Assembly: GCF_000757845.1 (NCBI RefSeq)
Contig: NZ_CP007753.1
Location: 1,612,001 to 1,676,000, forward strand
Length of the DNA stretch: 64,000 nt
Source of the DNA: Prochlorococcus sp. MIT 0604
GTDB taxonomy: Bacteria; Cyanobacteriota; Cyanobacteriia; PCC-6307; Cyanobiaceae
Direction: 5' to 3'
Position 1 is the stretch's first letter, and each line of letters begins with the position of its first letter. This document shows, in pieces, positions 1 through 9,724 of the stretch. The notes below the pieces were generated by a model. That model ran no database searches. It was not told where the DNA came from and saw nothing but the letters and a program-made list of their open reading frames with translations. The position numbers and the translations under genes are program-made.

Positions 1-348
1 TTCAATTAAATATTGACTAGCTAGTTCAGGCATCATATTTTGACCACATGTAAAAATATCCACTGCAGAATAATTAGATTCAGGCCATGTATGTATTGAA
101 ATATGAGATTCAGCCAATAATGCAATAGCCGTAACCCCCTGAGGCTCAAATTTATTGCTTATCAAATTCAGAACTGTTGCATTTGCCAATCTAGCAGCTC
201 TGTTTAAAGTACAACGCAAAAAGGATTCGTCATTTAATTTTTCGCAATCACATCTATAAAGTTCCAACAAAAGGTGTTTATTTTGATGACTAAATTTTTG
301 ATCATCACGAAACGAACTTAAAATTTGGTTTTTTTTGTAGATTTCCAT
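1..348 (-). CDS. speD: S-adenosylmethionine decarboxylase proenzyme (3' end outside window)
   Basis: Makes decarboxylated S-adenosylmethionine, the aminopropyl donor for spermidine synthesis, using a pyruvoyl cofactor formed by self-cleavage. The first 116 codons are present, starting at an ATG at 348 and running off the left edge in frame. Visible family marks are [13 protein letters not shown] near residue 23, the [12 protein letters not shown] segment, and the self-processing block [13 protein letters not shown], in which the Ser after Glu becomes the pyruvoyl group. The C-terminal part cannot be assessed. It lies just downstream of recF on the same strand, about 50 bases away. Identification is secure. 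Confidence 0.95.
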   Translation of the reverse strand, partial: MEIYKKNQILSSFRDDQKFSHQNKHLLLELYRCDCEKLNDESFLRCTLNRAARLANATVLNLISNKFEPQGVTAIALLAESHISIHTWPESNYSAVDIFTCGQNMMPELASQYLIE

Positions 349-399
349 TTAAGAAATTTATATAAATTTAAGATTAGCTAAAAATCATTACTTTTTGAA

Positions 400-1504
400 T
401 TATAAGTGAATCATTTGTGACGAGCCTAAGAAAGACTGATTAAATTTATCTAAATGCGTCGCACTTATAAAACATTGACTATCTTTGCCAACAGAGTTCA
501 ATAGTAAATTTTGCCTAGTTAAATCTAATTCCGCCAAAACATCATCCAATATAAGTATTGGAGGGACATTTAAAGTTTTAGTTAATAAATCTAGTTCAGC
601 CATCTTTAAAGCCAAGATAAAAGTCCTTTGCTGTCCTGATGAACCATATTTTCTAACTGAAACATTATTAATTAGAAACTCAACATCATCACGATGAGGG
701 CCAAAATTACACTTGCCAGTCAATGCTTCTAGTGAACGCTGATTTAATAGTTGTTCTAGTATTTTTTTACTAATAACTTCCTCTTCTTCTTCTTCTGGGC
801 TTATATTTTGTATCCCAGAAAGATAATTTATGCTTATTTGCTCTTTAGATTTACTTAAATGATTATGCCAATATTCGACATATGGTTTTATTTTTAATAA
901 AGCTCTTCTTCTTCTCCTAAAAATTCTTGTACTTATTATTGACATTTGAATATCAAAGCTTTCAACAATATCTGTGTATTGGTTTTTTACAAAACTTTCC
1001 GAACGCCAAAAATGACTTCTTTGCTTTAAAAGCCTGTTAAATCTAATTAACAGGTCTAAATATACTGGTTCAAGCTGAGATACTACTTTATCAATCCATA
1101 TTCTTCTAAAACTGGGTTCACTTCTAACAATATCTATATCATTAGAACAGAAACATACACTCCGAATGTAATTCTTTATTTCACTCTGTTTTTTCAAGAT
1201 TGACTCATTAACATAAATTCTTTTAGGACCTCTTCGGAATAAATTTAACTTTAAATCGTCTTTAAAATTTATCTGTCCTATGACTATGGCCATATCACTT
1301 TCATTCTCTATTAAATCTTTATCACTTAATGCTCTATTGGATTTTAATTGACTTAAAAATTCAATCGATTCAAGTAAATTTGACTTACCAATACCATTGC
1401 AGCCCAGAACAATTGCTCTTTGCTCTTTTAGATCAATTTCAAAACTTTTATGGTTTCGAAAATTTTTAATTTTTAATTTATTTAAAAAAATTTTTTTTGT
1501 GCAT
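400..1504 (-). CDS. recF: RecF recombination mediator, with a probable frame disturbance at the 5' end
   Basis: SMC-like ATPase that binds gapped DNA and helps RecO/RecR load RecA. An uninterrupted frame covers the Walker A region (LGCNGIGKSNLLES), the ABC signature region (SSGQQRTFILALK) and the Walker B/D-loop (ILILDDVLAELD). The first in-frame ATG, at 1293, lies after Walker A, so it cannot be the true start. Upstream, the frame continues through NKLKIKNFRNHKSFE to an A8-T7 run on the coding strand (1498-1484). Two ATGs sit just before the run, at 1504 and 1508, but both are out of frame. One A fewer in the run joins the ATG at 1504; one A more joins the ATG at 1508. Without an indel, the only in-frame candidates are rare starts such as ATT at 1491. 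Length would be about 363-367 residues, normal for RecF. The identity is firm; the 5' end is uncertain. Confidence 0.85.
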
Positions 1505-1568
1505 TCATTAATTAAATTAGCTAAATTTAAAATATTTAGATTTTCTTTAAAGAAATTGAAAAATTAAA

Positions 1569-1642
1569 GGGCATGTAGCTCAGTTGGATAGAGCATCAGA
1601 TTCCGGTTCTGAGAGTCGGGGGTTCAAATCCCTCCATGCTCG
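1569..1642 (+). tRNA. tRNA-Arg (anticodon CCG)
   Basis: A complete 74-base cloverleaf. The acceptor stem is GGGCATG with CATGCTC, including one G-U pair, and the discriminator is G. The D-loop contains AGTTGGAT, the anticodon arm is TCAGA-TTCCGGT-TCTGA giving anticodon CCG, and the T-arm contains GGTTCAAATCC. It reads CGG, a rare codon in so AT-rich a genome. CCA is not encoded. It lies between the 5' end of recF and the 3' end of an acetyltransferase-like gene, both on the other strand. Confidence 0.96.
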
Positions 1643-1653
1643 TAAAATGATTT

Positions 1654-2100
1654 TTAAAGTTTATATCCCATTACTCTGATTCCATTTGGATCTAGTATGA
1701 ATCCATTTTCCTCTAAACTTATAAGCGAAGAAGCTGGAGCCTGTACAGAAATACTGCATCCAGGCATTTCTCTATTTATTTTCTCAAGAGTTACTTGAAG
1801 CAATATTGAATAATAAAGTTGCTGATTATCATCTGGCAATGCACTAAAATTCCACAAGTTAGCATTCAATCCCCTGTCGGACGTAACCCTTACGAAGCCA
1901 TATAATTTATTTTTGAATTCATTTTGTATGGTAAAAAAGAAATTACTTTTCTTAATAGCCTGAGAAAGAGGTTTATTCGGGAAGGTCTCACAACCGCAAT
2001 TCACTAAAAGTTTATTAACCTCTTTGGCTAATGGGATTTGAGAAGAGTTAACAAAATAACCTTCTGGAAGAATAAGTTTTTTTTTAGAAAAATATTGCAA
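1654..2100 (-). CDS. GNAT-like acetyltransferase domain protein (putative)
   Basis: A 148-residue protein starting with TTG at 2100, four bases after the ppc stop, so probably translated from the same message. Its layout resembles a GNAT fold: a central strand (KLYGFVRVTSDRGLNANLWNFSALPD), a helical segment (QQLYYSILLQVTLEKINREMPGCSISVQAPA) and a final element (LEENGFILDPNGIRVMGYKL), similar to the end of acetyl-CoA-dependent N-acetyltransferases. The usual R/Q-x-x-G-x-G/A acetyl-CoA loop is not clear, so catalytic activity is uncertain. The substrate is unknown. It looks like a conserved picocyanobacterial gene; the GNAT assignment is an inference. Confidence 0.55.
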   Translation of the reverse strand: MQYFSKKKLILPEGYFVNSSQIPLAKEVNKLLVNCGCETFPNKPLSQAIKKSNFFFTIQNEFKNKLYGFVRVTSDRGLNANLWNFSALPDDNQQLYYSILLQVTLEKINREMPGCSISVQAPASSLISLEENGFILDPNGIRVMGYKL

Positions 2101-2103
2101 TTA

Positions 2104-5073
2104 TTAACCTGTATTTCTCATGCCAGCTGCTATCCCATTAATAGTTAAAAGTGCCCCCCTCAATAGTTCACTTCTACTGTAAGCTCTTCTAGATTCATCT
2201 TGATCAATAATAAATTCGCTTATTGGTGGTTGCCTTGTCTGGTCTCTTAGTCTTCTTAAAAGTGAAACCTGTAAAAAGCCCAATGGGATTATCGTTTTAT
2301 TTCTCAAGCTTACTGATGATTTCAAGTCTCTATCAGATTCGAGAAGCTTATTTTTACCCGTAATTTCAAGTATTAAAGATTTTGTAAGAATATATTCTTT
2401 AGAAATGACTTCAAAAATATCATCAAAAGAATCTTTATTTTCTTTACTACCAAGGGTATCAACATAATATCTAGCAACTTCCAAATCTACCTTAGATAAT
2501 GTCATTTCTACCTTAGAAATAAGCATCCTAAAAAATGGCCATCTTTGATGGAGAACTCTTAATAATTCAATTTGTTTTGGATCTGAATTTAATTCAGATG
2601 ACAATGCAGTGCCTACTCCAAACCAACTTGGCAAAAGAAATCTGCTTTGTGTCCAACCGAACACCCATGGAATAGCTCTTAGACTTGATAAATCTTTTGC
2701 ACCTTTTTTTCTTCTAGCAGGCCTACTAGATATCTGTAATTTACTTATTTCTTCTATTGGAGTGACCTCTTGAAAGAAATTTAACAAATCAGGATTCTCA
2801 TGCACTAATCGTCTGTAGTGAGACCTTGATGTTTCTGCCAGCCTAGACATTAATTGATTCCATTCTGGAGTAGCGTCAAGTCTATTATTTACCAAACTAT
2901 TTTGAATTACAGCTGTAGTGACAGTCTCAAGATTGTATAAAGCCAGTTCAGGAAGACTATATTTAGAGGCTAAAACTTCGCCTTGTTCTGTTATTTTTAT
3001 TCGACCTTTTAAAGTACCGCTTGGTTGAGCCAATATTGCCTGATAGGCTGGTCCTCCTCCTCTCCCTACAGAACCACCTCTTCCATGAAAAAGTCTTAGC
3101 AATATATTATTTCTACTTGAAAGATTTTGAAGAGATATTTGGGCTCTATGAATTTCCCAATTACTAGAAACAAACCCCGAATCTTTATTGCTATCAGAAT
3201 ATCCAAGCATTAATTCTTGCAGAGGTTTAGAAGATTCTCCCACTTTTGGTAATAATGATCTATAAAAATCTAATTTGAACAACTTTTCCATTACTTCTGG
3301 TGCTCTTTTAAGGTCTTCTACAGTTTCAAAAAGAGGAACAACTAATAATTTTGACTTTTGCGAATTTTGATCAAAAAGTCCCATTTCTTTTGCCAGTAAG
3401 AGAACTTCAAGCAAGTCAGATGCACTATGACTCATTGAAATTACATAAGAATGACAAATGCGACTTCCAAATTCTTGCTGTAATCTCTTAACCATTTTAA
3501 AAACTGCAAAGGTTTCTTCTGTAGTGTTTGTCCAGTTAACGTCAGATGGAATAAGAGGCCTTTTTGTATTTAATTCCTCTATAAGCCATTTAATTTTCTC
3601 TTCCTCAGACATTTGGTCATAATGGACTGATAGATCAAGATAATTTGTAAGCTCTTGTATAGCCTCACTATGCCTTGTACTCTCTTGACGAATATCTAAA
3701 CTTGCTAAAGAAAATCCAAAAATGTGAACCTGAGTAAGTAGGGTGTTTACAGATTCACAATTTAAATCTGTACTAATCAGGCTATTTTTAATCAATTCGA
3801 GATCATAAGTAAATTCGTTTACTGATTGGTAATATAAGTTTTCAACTTTCTCTAGATTTTTATTGTCAATTTCTCCCTCCAAGTCAAATTTCCACCCACT
3901 ATCAGCTAATAAATTATTTCTTTCCTGTGTTAACCTTAATTTCTCTAAAATATAACTTAATTTCAATCTGTAAGGTTCTGATCTATACCTTGTAGCTCTA
4001 GCTTCATAGATTTCTGGGAACTTGACCCTATCCGTTTCGAGTGACTCTAATAGAGAGGAACTGACTTGGCTCCACTGCATCGAAACACTTAATTGATCTC
4101 TAAGATTAGATATCGCAATAATATATCTTTCCAACATTAACTGCCTTTGGTAGCAAGCAGTTCTCCATGTTATGTCGGGAGTAACCGATGGATTACCGTC
4201 TCTATCGGAGCCTACCCAAGAACCGAAGTTACAAAAAGATTCAGAGGGCATCTGAACATCTGGATAATTTTCAGTAAGTGCTTCTGCGATCCTGCACCTC
4301 AATTGAGGCATCGCATTAAATAAAACTTGCTGAAAATAATGCAAAGCATAATCTACTTCATCTAAAACTGAAGGTTTAAATTGATGCAGTTCATCTGTTC
4401 TCCACCAAAGTCTTACTTCCTCTTTTAATTGGGTTTTTAGAGAATTTTTTTCTTCTTTTGTTAGAAATTGCTCAATCTGTATTTTTTTTAATAAATTTGC
4501 TACTCTTGTTTGCTTATGTCTAATCGTATGTCTCACTATCTCGGTGGGATGTGCAGTAAAAACTAAACGGATATCCATTTCCTGCAATAACTCTTCTAAT
4601 TTCCCAGGTGGTACATTTAATTTCCTCAGCCTGTAAAATAATTCTCTAAAAGTTACTGGAGCATTTTGTCTAGCCAATGCTGGAGCAAAAGGATCAAGAT
4701 TATCGGGCGATTTTTGAACGTCCTTATTGGTAAAACTTTGAATATATCTATCTTCTTCAACTCTTTGTTCCAAAATATTCACGAGTTGAAAATATAATGA
4801 AAACGCCCTCGCTGCTGCTATGGATTCTGATAAATCCATAGAATTTACAATTTCAACTATTTCATTTTTAGAAGTTTTTGAACTATTACCATCAATTTGT
4901 TTTGAATAACTTAATTCTTTAAGCTGAATCAACCTCTCTGCTTGATCATCTGGGCATTCTTCTCTGAGCACAGATTCCCATAGATCTTCTATTAAAAGAC
5001 GATTTTTATCAAGTGGATCATTGTTACTAATCAGATCCACGTTATTATTTTTTATCTGTCGAAAAGATTCCAT
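2104..5073 (-). CDS. ppc: Phosphoenolpyruvate carboxylase
   Basis: Cytosolic anaplerotic enzyme that carboxylates PEP with bicarbonate to oxaloacetate, feeding the incomplete cyanobacterial TCA pathway and amino-acid synthesis. The 989 residues match cyanobacterial PEPC length. Signatures seen are [13 protein letters not shown] (catalytic His), [15 protein letters not shown], the mobile glycine loop [16 protein letters not shown], and the invariant C-terminus AGMRNTG. It starts at an ATG at 5073 and lies 53 bases downstream of gshA. The acetyltransferase-like gene follows it closely. Confidence 0.98.
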   Translation of the reverse strand: MESFRQIKNNNVDLISNNDPLDKNRLLIEDLWESVLREECPDDQAERLIQLKELSYSKQIDGNSSKTSKNEIVEIVNSMDLSESIAAARAFSLYFQLVNILEQRVEEDRYIQSFTNKDVQKSPDNLDPFAPALARQNAPVTFRELFYRLRKLNVPPGKLEELLQEMDIRLVFTAHPTEIVRHTIRHKQTRVANLLKKIQIEQFLTKEEKNSLKTQLKEEVRLWWRTDELHQFKPSVLDEVDYALHYFQQVLFNAMPQLRCRIAEALTENYPDVQMPSESFCNFGSWVGSDRDGNPSVTPDITWRTACYQRQLMLERYIIAISNLRDQLSVSMQWSQVSSSLLESLETDRVKFPEIYEARATRYRSEPYRLKLSYILEKLRLTQERNNLLADSGWKFDLEGEIDNKNLEKVENLYYQSVNEFTYDLELIKNSLISTDLNCESVNTLLTQVHIFGFSLASLDIRQESTRHSEAIQELTNYLDLSVHYDQMSEEEKIKWLIEELNTKRPLIPSDVNWTNTTEETFAVFKMVKRLQQEFGSRICHSYVISMSHSASDLLEVLLLAKEMGLFDQNSQKSKLLVVPLFETVEDLKRAPEVMEKLFKLDFYRSLLPKVGESSKPLQELMLGYSDSNKDSGFVSSNWEIHRAQISLQNLSSRNNILLRLFHGRGGSVGRGGGPAYQAILAQPSGTLKGRIKITEQGEVLASKYSLPELALYNLETVTTAVIQNSLVNNRLDATPEWNQLMSRLAETSRSHYRRLVHENPDLLNFFQEVTPIEEISKLQISSRPARRKKGAKDLSSLRAIPWVFGWTQSRFLLPSWFGVGTALSSELNSDPKQIELLRVLHQRWPFFRMLISKVEMTLSKVDLEVARYYVDTLGSKENKDSFDDIFEVISKEYILTKSLILEITGKNKLLESDRDLKSSVSLRNKTIIPLGFLQVSLLRRLRDQTRQPPISEFIIDQDESRRAYSRSELLRGALLTINGIAAGMRNTG

Positions 5074-5126
5074 ATAATCATTATGTCATAAGTAAAAATG
5101 TTCAGATAAAATATTTATTTAAATAA

Positions 5127-6245
5127 TCAAACATTCTCGTCTTCACTCCTAATCATATCTTCGATAGAAATTTTCATTATCTGCTCAATAGAAAGGCCTT
5201 TGTTATATTGATTTATCCATTTCATAGATTGATTACCTTCTTCAAGCACTTTATAGATAGGGTTCAAAAGATGTTTCATACCAAAATTTTCTGCTGTGGA
5301 TGACAAATCTGATAATAAGTTTTGAATCCATTCTCTACAAATAACTTTTTTGCCATCTTGCCAGTGAATTAATTCTGAATTAAGACTATCTTTAGCAGCA
5401 TTTATTTCATTTTGATCACATATTTCTGATAATTCATCCATAGAAAAAATACTTGCATTCAAAGGATCTAAAGTATTTATATTTTCAAAAAGATTTAAAA
5501 TTCTTAGTTCTATCATGGCTGTTATCCCTAAAAGCAAATTAATATCATGAACAAAATCACAAATTCTTAATTCCAAACGATCAAGTATTAAAGGTCTTTG
5601 GGGACCATTTGGTCGGATTGAGGACCAAAAATGCCTAATATTTTGCATATTTTTATTAGATATATTTTCCTCTATCCAATCGATATAAGAACTATGATTT
5701 ACAAAAAAAGGTACCTTAACTGGCGTTTTAGGAAACTGGATCCATCTCTGGGAATGATTCTCCGTAATTTTATTGTTTAAAAAAGGTGAACTTGCACTTA
5801 AAGATAGATATAGAGCAGCCTCAGATCTTATAAGTCTAATAGCTGTAAAAAGCTTATCTAAATCATCTATTCCTATGTTTATGTGGACACTTGAAGTTGC
5901 AATAGATATTCCATAATTATCTTGAATAAATTGATGATAAAGATTGTCAACATCAGATCTTTGAAATTGAATATCGTGTTTAAAACAAAGAGTGGATGAA
6001 GGAATGATTGTTAAATTTTTAGTATTTAGCCACTTTCTTAACTTTTTTCTTGGAGTAATTAATTTCTCGTACAAAAAACCATAGTCTTTTTCAGGTGTTG
6101 TTATGTATTCAACATTTCTATTATCTGGCTCTTTGACAAAATCAGAAAATTTTTTCTCAATATCAGCTGAAACACCAATATGAGAATCAAATGAACCTGT
6201 AAAAAGTTCCACCTCAAAACCTTTATAAAGATAATACTTACTCAT
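5127..6245 (-). CDS. gshA: Glutamate-cysteine ligase, cyanobacterial type
   Basis: Catalyses the first step of glutathione synthesis, ATP-dependent joining of glutamate and cysteine. The 372-residue protein resembles the cyanobacterial glutamate-cysteine ligase family rather than the enterobacterial one. Typical segments are LYKGFEVELFTGSFDSHIG at the N-terminus, SVHINIGI near residue 120, and RPNGPQRPLILDRLELRICD near residue 213, where a Glu/Arg-rich block is expected at the active site. It starts three bases after the trpE stop, so the two genes are very likely cotranscribed. Confidence 0.88.
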   Translation of the reverse strand: MSKYYLYKGFEVELFTGSFDSHIGVSADIEKKFSDFVKEPDNRNVEYITTPEKDYGFLYEKLITPRKKLRKWLNTKNLTIIPSSTLCFKHDIQFQRSDVDNLYHQFIQDNYGISIATSSVHINIGIDDLDKLFTAIRLIRSEAALYLSLSASSPFLNNKITENHSQRWIQFPKTPVKVPFFVNHSSYIDWIEENISNKNMQNIRHFWSSIRPNGPQRPLILDRLELRICDFVHDINLLLGITAMIELRILNLFENINTLDPLNASIFSMDELSEICDQNEINAAKDSLNSELIHWQDGKKVICREWIQNLLSDLSSTAENFGMKHLLNPIYKVLEEGNQSMKWINQYNKGLSIEQIMKISIEDMIRSEDENV

Positions 6246-6248
6246 TTA

Positions 6249-7766
6249 TTACTCTAAACAGGCTAATGCTTTCAATATCCCCTTAGCTTTATTAATTGTC
6301 TCTTGATATTCGTTTTCAGGAAAAGAATCAGCAACTATTCCAGCTCCTGCCTGCACTGAAACATCATATTTCCCATCTCTTGAGGGTTTAACTATCATAG
6401 TTCTTATCGTAATTGCCGTATTTAATGCACCATTAATATCAATAGATCCGTAAACACCAGCATAAGGTCCTCTAGCATCTTTTTCAAAGTGCTTAATCAA
6501 TTGCATAGCTCTTATTTTTGGCGCACCGGTTACTGTCCCTGCAGGAAAAGATGCTTTTAGCAAGTCCCACACATCAGCATTATTTTTTAAGATTCCCTCA
6601 ACTTCACTAACGATATGCATAACATGTGAATATTTCTCAATAACCATTAAATCTTTGACCTTCACAGTGCCAATTTCACAAACTCTTCCAAGATCATTTC
6701 TCCCAAGATCAATTAGCATTACATGCTCAGCTATCTCTTTTGGATCTTTTAATAAATCCTTTTCTAATTCCAAGTCTTGTCGATGATCAATACCTCTTGG
6801 TCTTGTGCCAGCTATTGGTCTTAAGCTTGCCACAATCTGACTATTTTTATTTTTTTCAGCTTTTACCATCACTTCAGGACTTGAACCTATCAGATACCAT
6901 GTGCCAAAATCAAAAAATGACATATATGGAGATGGATTAACCATCCTCAAACTTCTATATAAATTAAAGGGATCATTATTAACTTGAGTTTGGAATCTCT
7001 GACTTATAACTATTTGGAAGATATCTCCCTTTCTTATGTATTCTTTTGCAGAAAGAACCGCATCCTCAAAATCTTTTTTCTTCCAATTACTTTCTAGATC
7101 TAAATTAAAATTCTCATTTTCGTTCCAATCTAAAAAATCATTTTCTTTTAGGGGAACTCTCATTAAATTTCTAGTTTTCTGAATTTTAGAAATTGAGTTG
7201 AGATACAATTCTTCAATCGAAGACTCCTTTGAGGAAGTTGTATCTGCATAAACCACTGCAGTAATACATCTTTTTATTTGATCAAAAATAACTAACTGAT
7301 CAAAAAACATCCAGGAACCATAAGGGATATTCGTGTCTGGGATTTCATTTATTGGAACGCTTGGTTCTATTCGATTTATTAATTCATACCCCCATGAGCC
7401 ATATAACTGTCCAATTGATGGTAAGTCATCAAGCATGGTTGACTTATATCCCTTTGTCCAACTTCTTAAAATATCAAAGGGATCACCTTTATGTGTTTCG
7501 GTTTTACCATTATTCCAAGTTTTAACTATTTCTTCTCCATAACAAATGGCTTCCCAAAGAGGTTTAGTAGCAACAATACTCCACCTACCCAAACTTTCCC
7601 CACCTTCAACAGATTCAAGAAAAACACCATGGGAATCTTTTGAGGATAATTTTAACCAAGTCGACAATGGAGTCTCTAAATCTGCTGGCCAAGTTTGAAT
7701 AATAGGTATAAAATTTTTACCTTCTTTGTAAGACTTTAAAAAACTATCTTTCTGTGAGCTGATCAT
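6249..7766 (-). CDS. trpE: Anthranilate synthase component I
   Basis: Chorismate-using enzyme that, with a TrpG glutaminase, forms anthranilate for tryptophan synthesis. The 505-residue length is normal. Near the N-terminus, FLESVEGGESLGRWS corresponds to the tryptophan feedback-binding LES motif. The chorismate-binding domain shows GDIFQIVISQRF, RPIAGTRPRG, LGRNDLGRV, FPAGTVTGAPKIRAM and a final AGAGIVADSFPENEYQE block. The LES motif favours TrpE over PabB. It is 59 bases downstream of psaD and tightly followed by gshA. No trpL-like attenuator is visible in that short gap. Confidence 0.93.
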   Translation of the reverse strand: MISSQKDSFLKSYKEGKNFIPIIQTWPADLETPLSTWLKLSSKDSHGVFLESVEGGESLGRWSIVATKPLWEAICYGEEIVKTWNNGKTETHKGDPFDILRSWTKGYKSTMLDDLPSIGQLYGSWGYELINRIEPSVPINEIPDTNIPYGSWMFFDQLVIFDQIKRCITAVVYADTTSSKESSIEELYLNSISKIQKTRNLMRVPLKENDFLDWNENENFNLDLESNWKKKDFEDAVLSAKEYIRKGDIFQIVISQRFQTQVNNDPFNLYRSLRMVNPSPYMSFFDFGTWYLIGSSPEVMVKAEKNKNSQIVASLRPIAGTRPRGIDHRQDLELEKDLLKDPKEIAEHVMLIDLGRNDLGRVCEIGTVKVKDLMVIEKYSHVMHIVSEVEGILKNNADVWDLLKASFPAGTVTGAPKIRAMQLIKHFEKDARGPYAGVYGSIDINGALNTAITIRTMIVKPSRDGKYDVSVQAGAGIVADSFPENEYQETINKAKGILKALACLE

Positions 7767-7825
7767 ATTAATAAGGTCAACCCAAATTATAATTATTTTC
7801 TTCTTTTATATCAACTTTAAGGAAG

Positions 7826-8248
7826 TTAATCAAAAGTATTCTTAGTTGTAAATTTCAAACCAGCTGGATTAGGATTCTCACCTATTCTTCTTGGATTATG
7901 ACCTACTTTCTCTCTGCCTTCATTTACTTTTTCAGGGAAAACACCATCTTTTGGGTGTAAAAATTCAGTATCACCACCTGGAAAAATTCGGTAGATTTTA
8001 AAATCTTCAATTCTTGGTTTAAAGGCTCTTAGTTGTGTCCCTAATGCAAGGCATTGTTCTTTTCTAGCAAAGTACATTAAATTATCACCTTCATGCATAA
8101 TAGCGGCTCCACCAGTGGGCAATTCAAAAGCTTGTTCCTTTGAACTTTTCCATACAATTGCGTATTTTTCTTCGGTTTCTGCTGAGTTTAATAAACCCCC
8201 AGTACTTCCTATATGCTTTGGAAATTGACCAACTAAAGTTTCAGTCAT
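7826..8248 (-). CDS. psaD: Photosystem I subunit II (PsaD)
   Basis: Stromal-side subunit of photosystem I that anchors PsaC and docks ferredoxin. The 140 residues are soluble and basic in the middle ([19 protein letters not shown]), with the family segments [25 protein letters not shown] and [18 protein letters not shown] and an [11 protein letters not shown] block near the C-terminus. The ATG at 8248 is preceded by a 111-base AT-rich spacer that must carry its promoter. PSI genes are typically controlled by RpaB, whose gene is also in this window; I could not find a clean RpaB site here. Confidence 0.98.
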   Translation of the reverse strand: MTETLVGQFPKHIGSTGGLLNSAETEEKYAIVWKSSKEQAFELPTGGAAIMHEGDNLMYFARKEQCLALGTQLRAFKPRIEDFKIYRIFPGGDTEFLHPKDGVFPEKVNEGREKVGHNPRRIGENPNPAGLKFTTKNTFD

Positions 8249-8359
8249 CCTTGATTTTGAGTTATTTCTAATAAGAAAATAGCATTCATATTTTGCAAAA
8301 TTCGAGATTTACAGGAAATTTTCTACATTATTTAATATATCGAAAGCTTATTTCTCATT

Positions 8360-9724
8360 TTATTTGGAATCTGATATCGGAAAAAAAACTGTCAAACCTG
8401 TATCACGCCTTTGTGTGACATGCCCTCCTAAACTAGCTAACAACTTTTGAGTAGCATTTTGACTAAGTTGTAAACTACCTGTTTGGGGATTCCAATTTAA
8501 AACAGGACCAATATCAGAGCCGTTATCTTTTTTAAGAATTTCTTTTTGATTACTTTCTAATTTTTGTACTTTTAATTGAAGTTTGAGTTTTTGACCAGCT
8601 GGTCTTAATTCTAAAATTAATTTACTACCTTCTTGTAATCCTCTAGTATTTTTATCAATTAATCCACTTAACATTAATTCCAATTTTTCAGAATCACTCA
8701 AAATTTGCGGAAGTTGATTGGGAATATCAATCTTTAAAGAAATCCCACGTCGATTTAATTGTTTATTCCATAAAGGAGCAAGCTTTTTAAAAATTTCGGC
8801 TAAATTAATTTTTGCCAAATTATTTAATGACGGAACTTCATTACTCACTAATTCTGCCGCATTGAAGATTAAACCAAACCTATCTATTTGTGCATTACAT
8901 TCATTATCTATTTGAATTAAACGATTTTTCATTGATTCGTCCATCTTATATTTTTTCAAAGTAGAACTTATAAGGGTTCTTATTGTTGCCAAAGGTGTTC
9001 TTACTTCATGAGATATTGCACGTAATAATTTTGCTTCAGTTACTTGAACATTTTTTTCATCGTTTCTTACAGAATCCTTTATATTATGATTTGTAGAAAT
9101 ATTTGCTAATTTTGCAGATAATATTGGCCAAAATAGTTTCTCAAATTCATTGTTAATACTAAGGTTTCCTAAATTATTGATTGCATTACGAAATTTTACT
9201 CCCTCTTCAAAATTTTCTTGATTTAATTTTGCATGCATTAATTCAATTGAAAGTTTTAGACTTTCTTCATCACACTTCATTAACAGAATTTTCTTATCTT
9301 TTTCTCCTACAATTGATAATATGCATTGAAAATTTGGGGTGATTATCATCAAAAAAGGTTCATAACCATCTTCTTGACAAAGATTTAAGACTTTATAATT
9401 ACTAACTAAATCGAAATCTTTTTTTATCTTTTCTGAATTATTGACTGGTAAAAAACCAGCATTCTCATTTTGAAAGTATGGAAACCCTTCAGGTGACCAA
9501 AGCCATCCATGAAGTTGATTTAAAAATTTTTTATCATTAAATGCTGGTAAAGGCGAAGAAACCCAAATTCCCCCATTTTTATAATTATGAGATAAGAAAT
9601 CTTTTTGAATAAGTTCTAAAGAAGCCCACCACATTCTTCTAGATGTATCATTATCCACATATATAGGTTGAACTCCTTTAATCAAGAGGTCTTGAATTTT
9701 TTTTATAGTTATTTGTGATTTCAT
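8360..9724 (-). CDS. Sensor histidine kinase with degenerate ATP-binding domain
   Basis: A two-component sensor-like protein of 454 residues. The dimerisation/phosphoacceptor box is intact (AISHEVRTPLATIRTL, His near residue 239). No membrane segment is evident, so it is probably cytosolic, with an N-terminal sensory region of about 220 residues of unrecognised fold. The C-terminal ATPase part is unusual: the N box position reads LSGLIDKNTRGL rather than an Asn-rich form, no D-x-G-x-G box is seen, and the second glycine box reads QTGSLQLSQNATQKLLASLGG. It may be a weak kinase or a pseudokinase. The preferred ATG at 9724 overlaps the rodA stop (TGATG); a TTG lies one codon earlier. The partner regulator is not apparent nearby. 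Confidence 0.85.
   Translation of the reverse strand: MKSQITIKKIQDLLIKGVQPIYVDNDTSRRMWWASLELIQKDFLSHNYKNGGIWVSSPLPAFNDKKFLNQLHGWLWSPEGFPYFQNENAGFLPVNNSEKIKKDFDLVSNYKVLNLCQEDGYEPFLMIITPNFQCILSIVGEKDKKILLMKCDEESLKLSIELMHAKLNQENFEEGVKFRNAINNLGNLSINNEFEKLFWPILSAKLANISTNHNIKDSVRNDEKNVQVTEAKLLRAISHEVRTPLATIRTLISSTLKKYKMDESMKNRLIQIDNECNAQIDRFGLIFNAAELVSNEVPSLNNLAKINLAEIFKKLAPLWNKQLNRRGISLKIDIPNQLPQILSDSEKLELMLSGLIDKNTRGLQEGSKLILELRPAGQKLKLQLKVQKLESNQKEILKKDNGSDIGPVLNWNPQTGSLQLSQNATQKLLASLGGHVTQRRDTGLTVFFPISDSK

Noticed and set aside
8300-8325. Possible HLR1 (RpaB) site upstream of psaD
   Set aside because: TTTACA and TCTACA occur here as a near-direct repeat, but the spacing is one base off the HLR1 pattern and the second half is imperfect.
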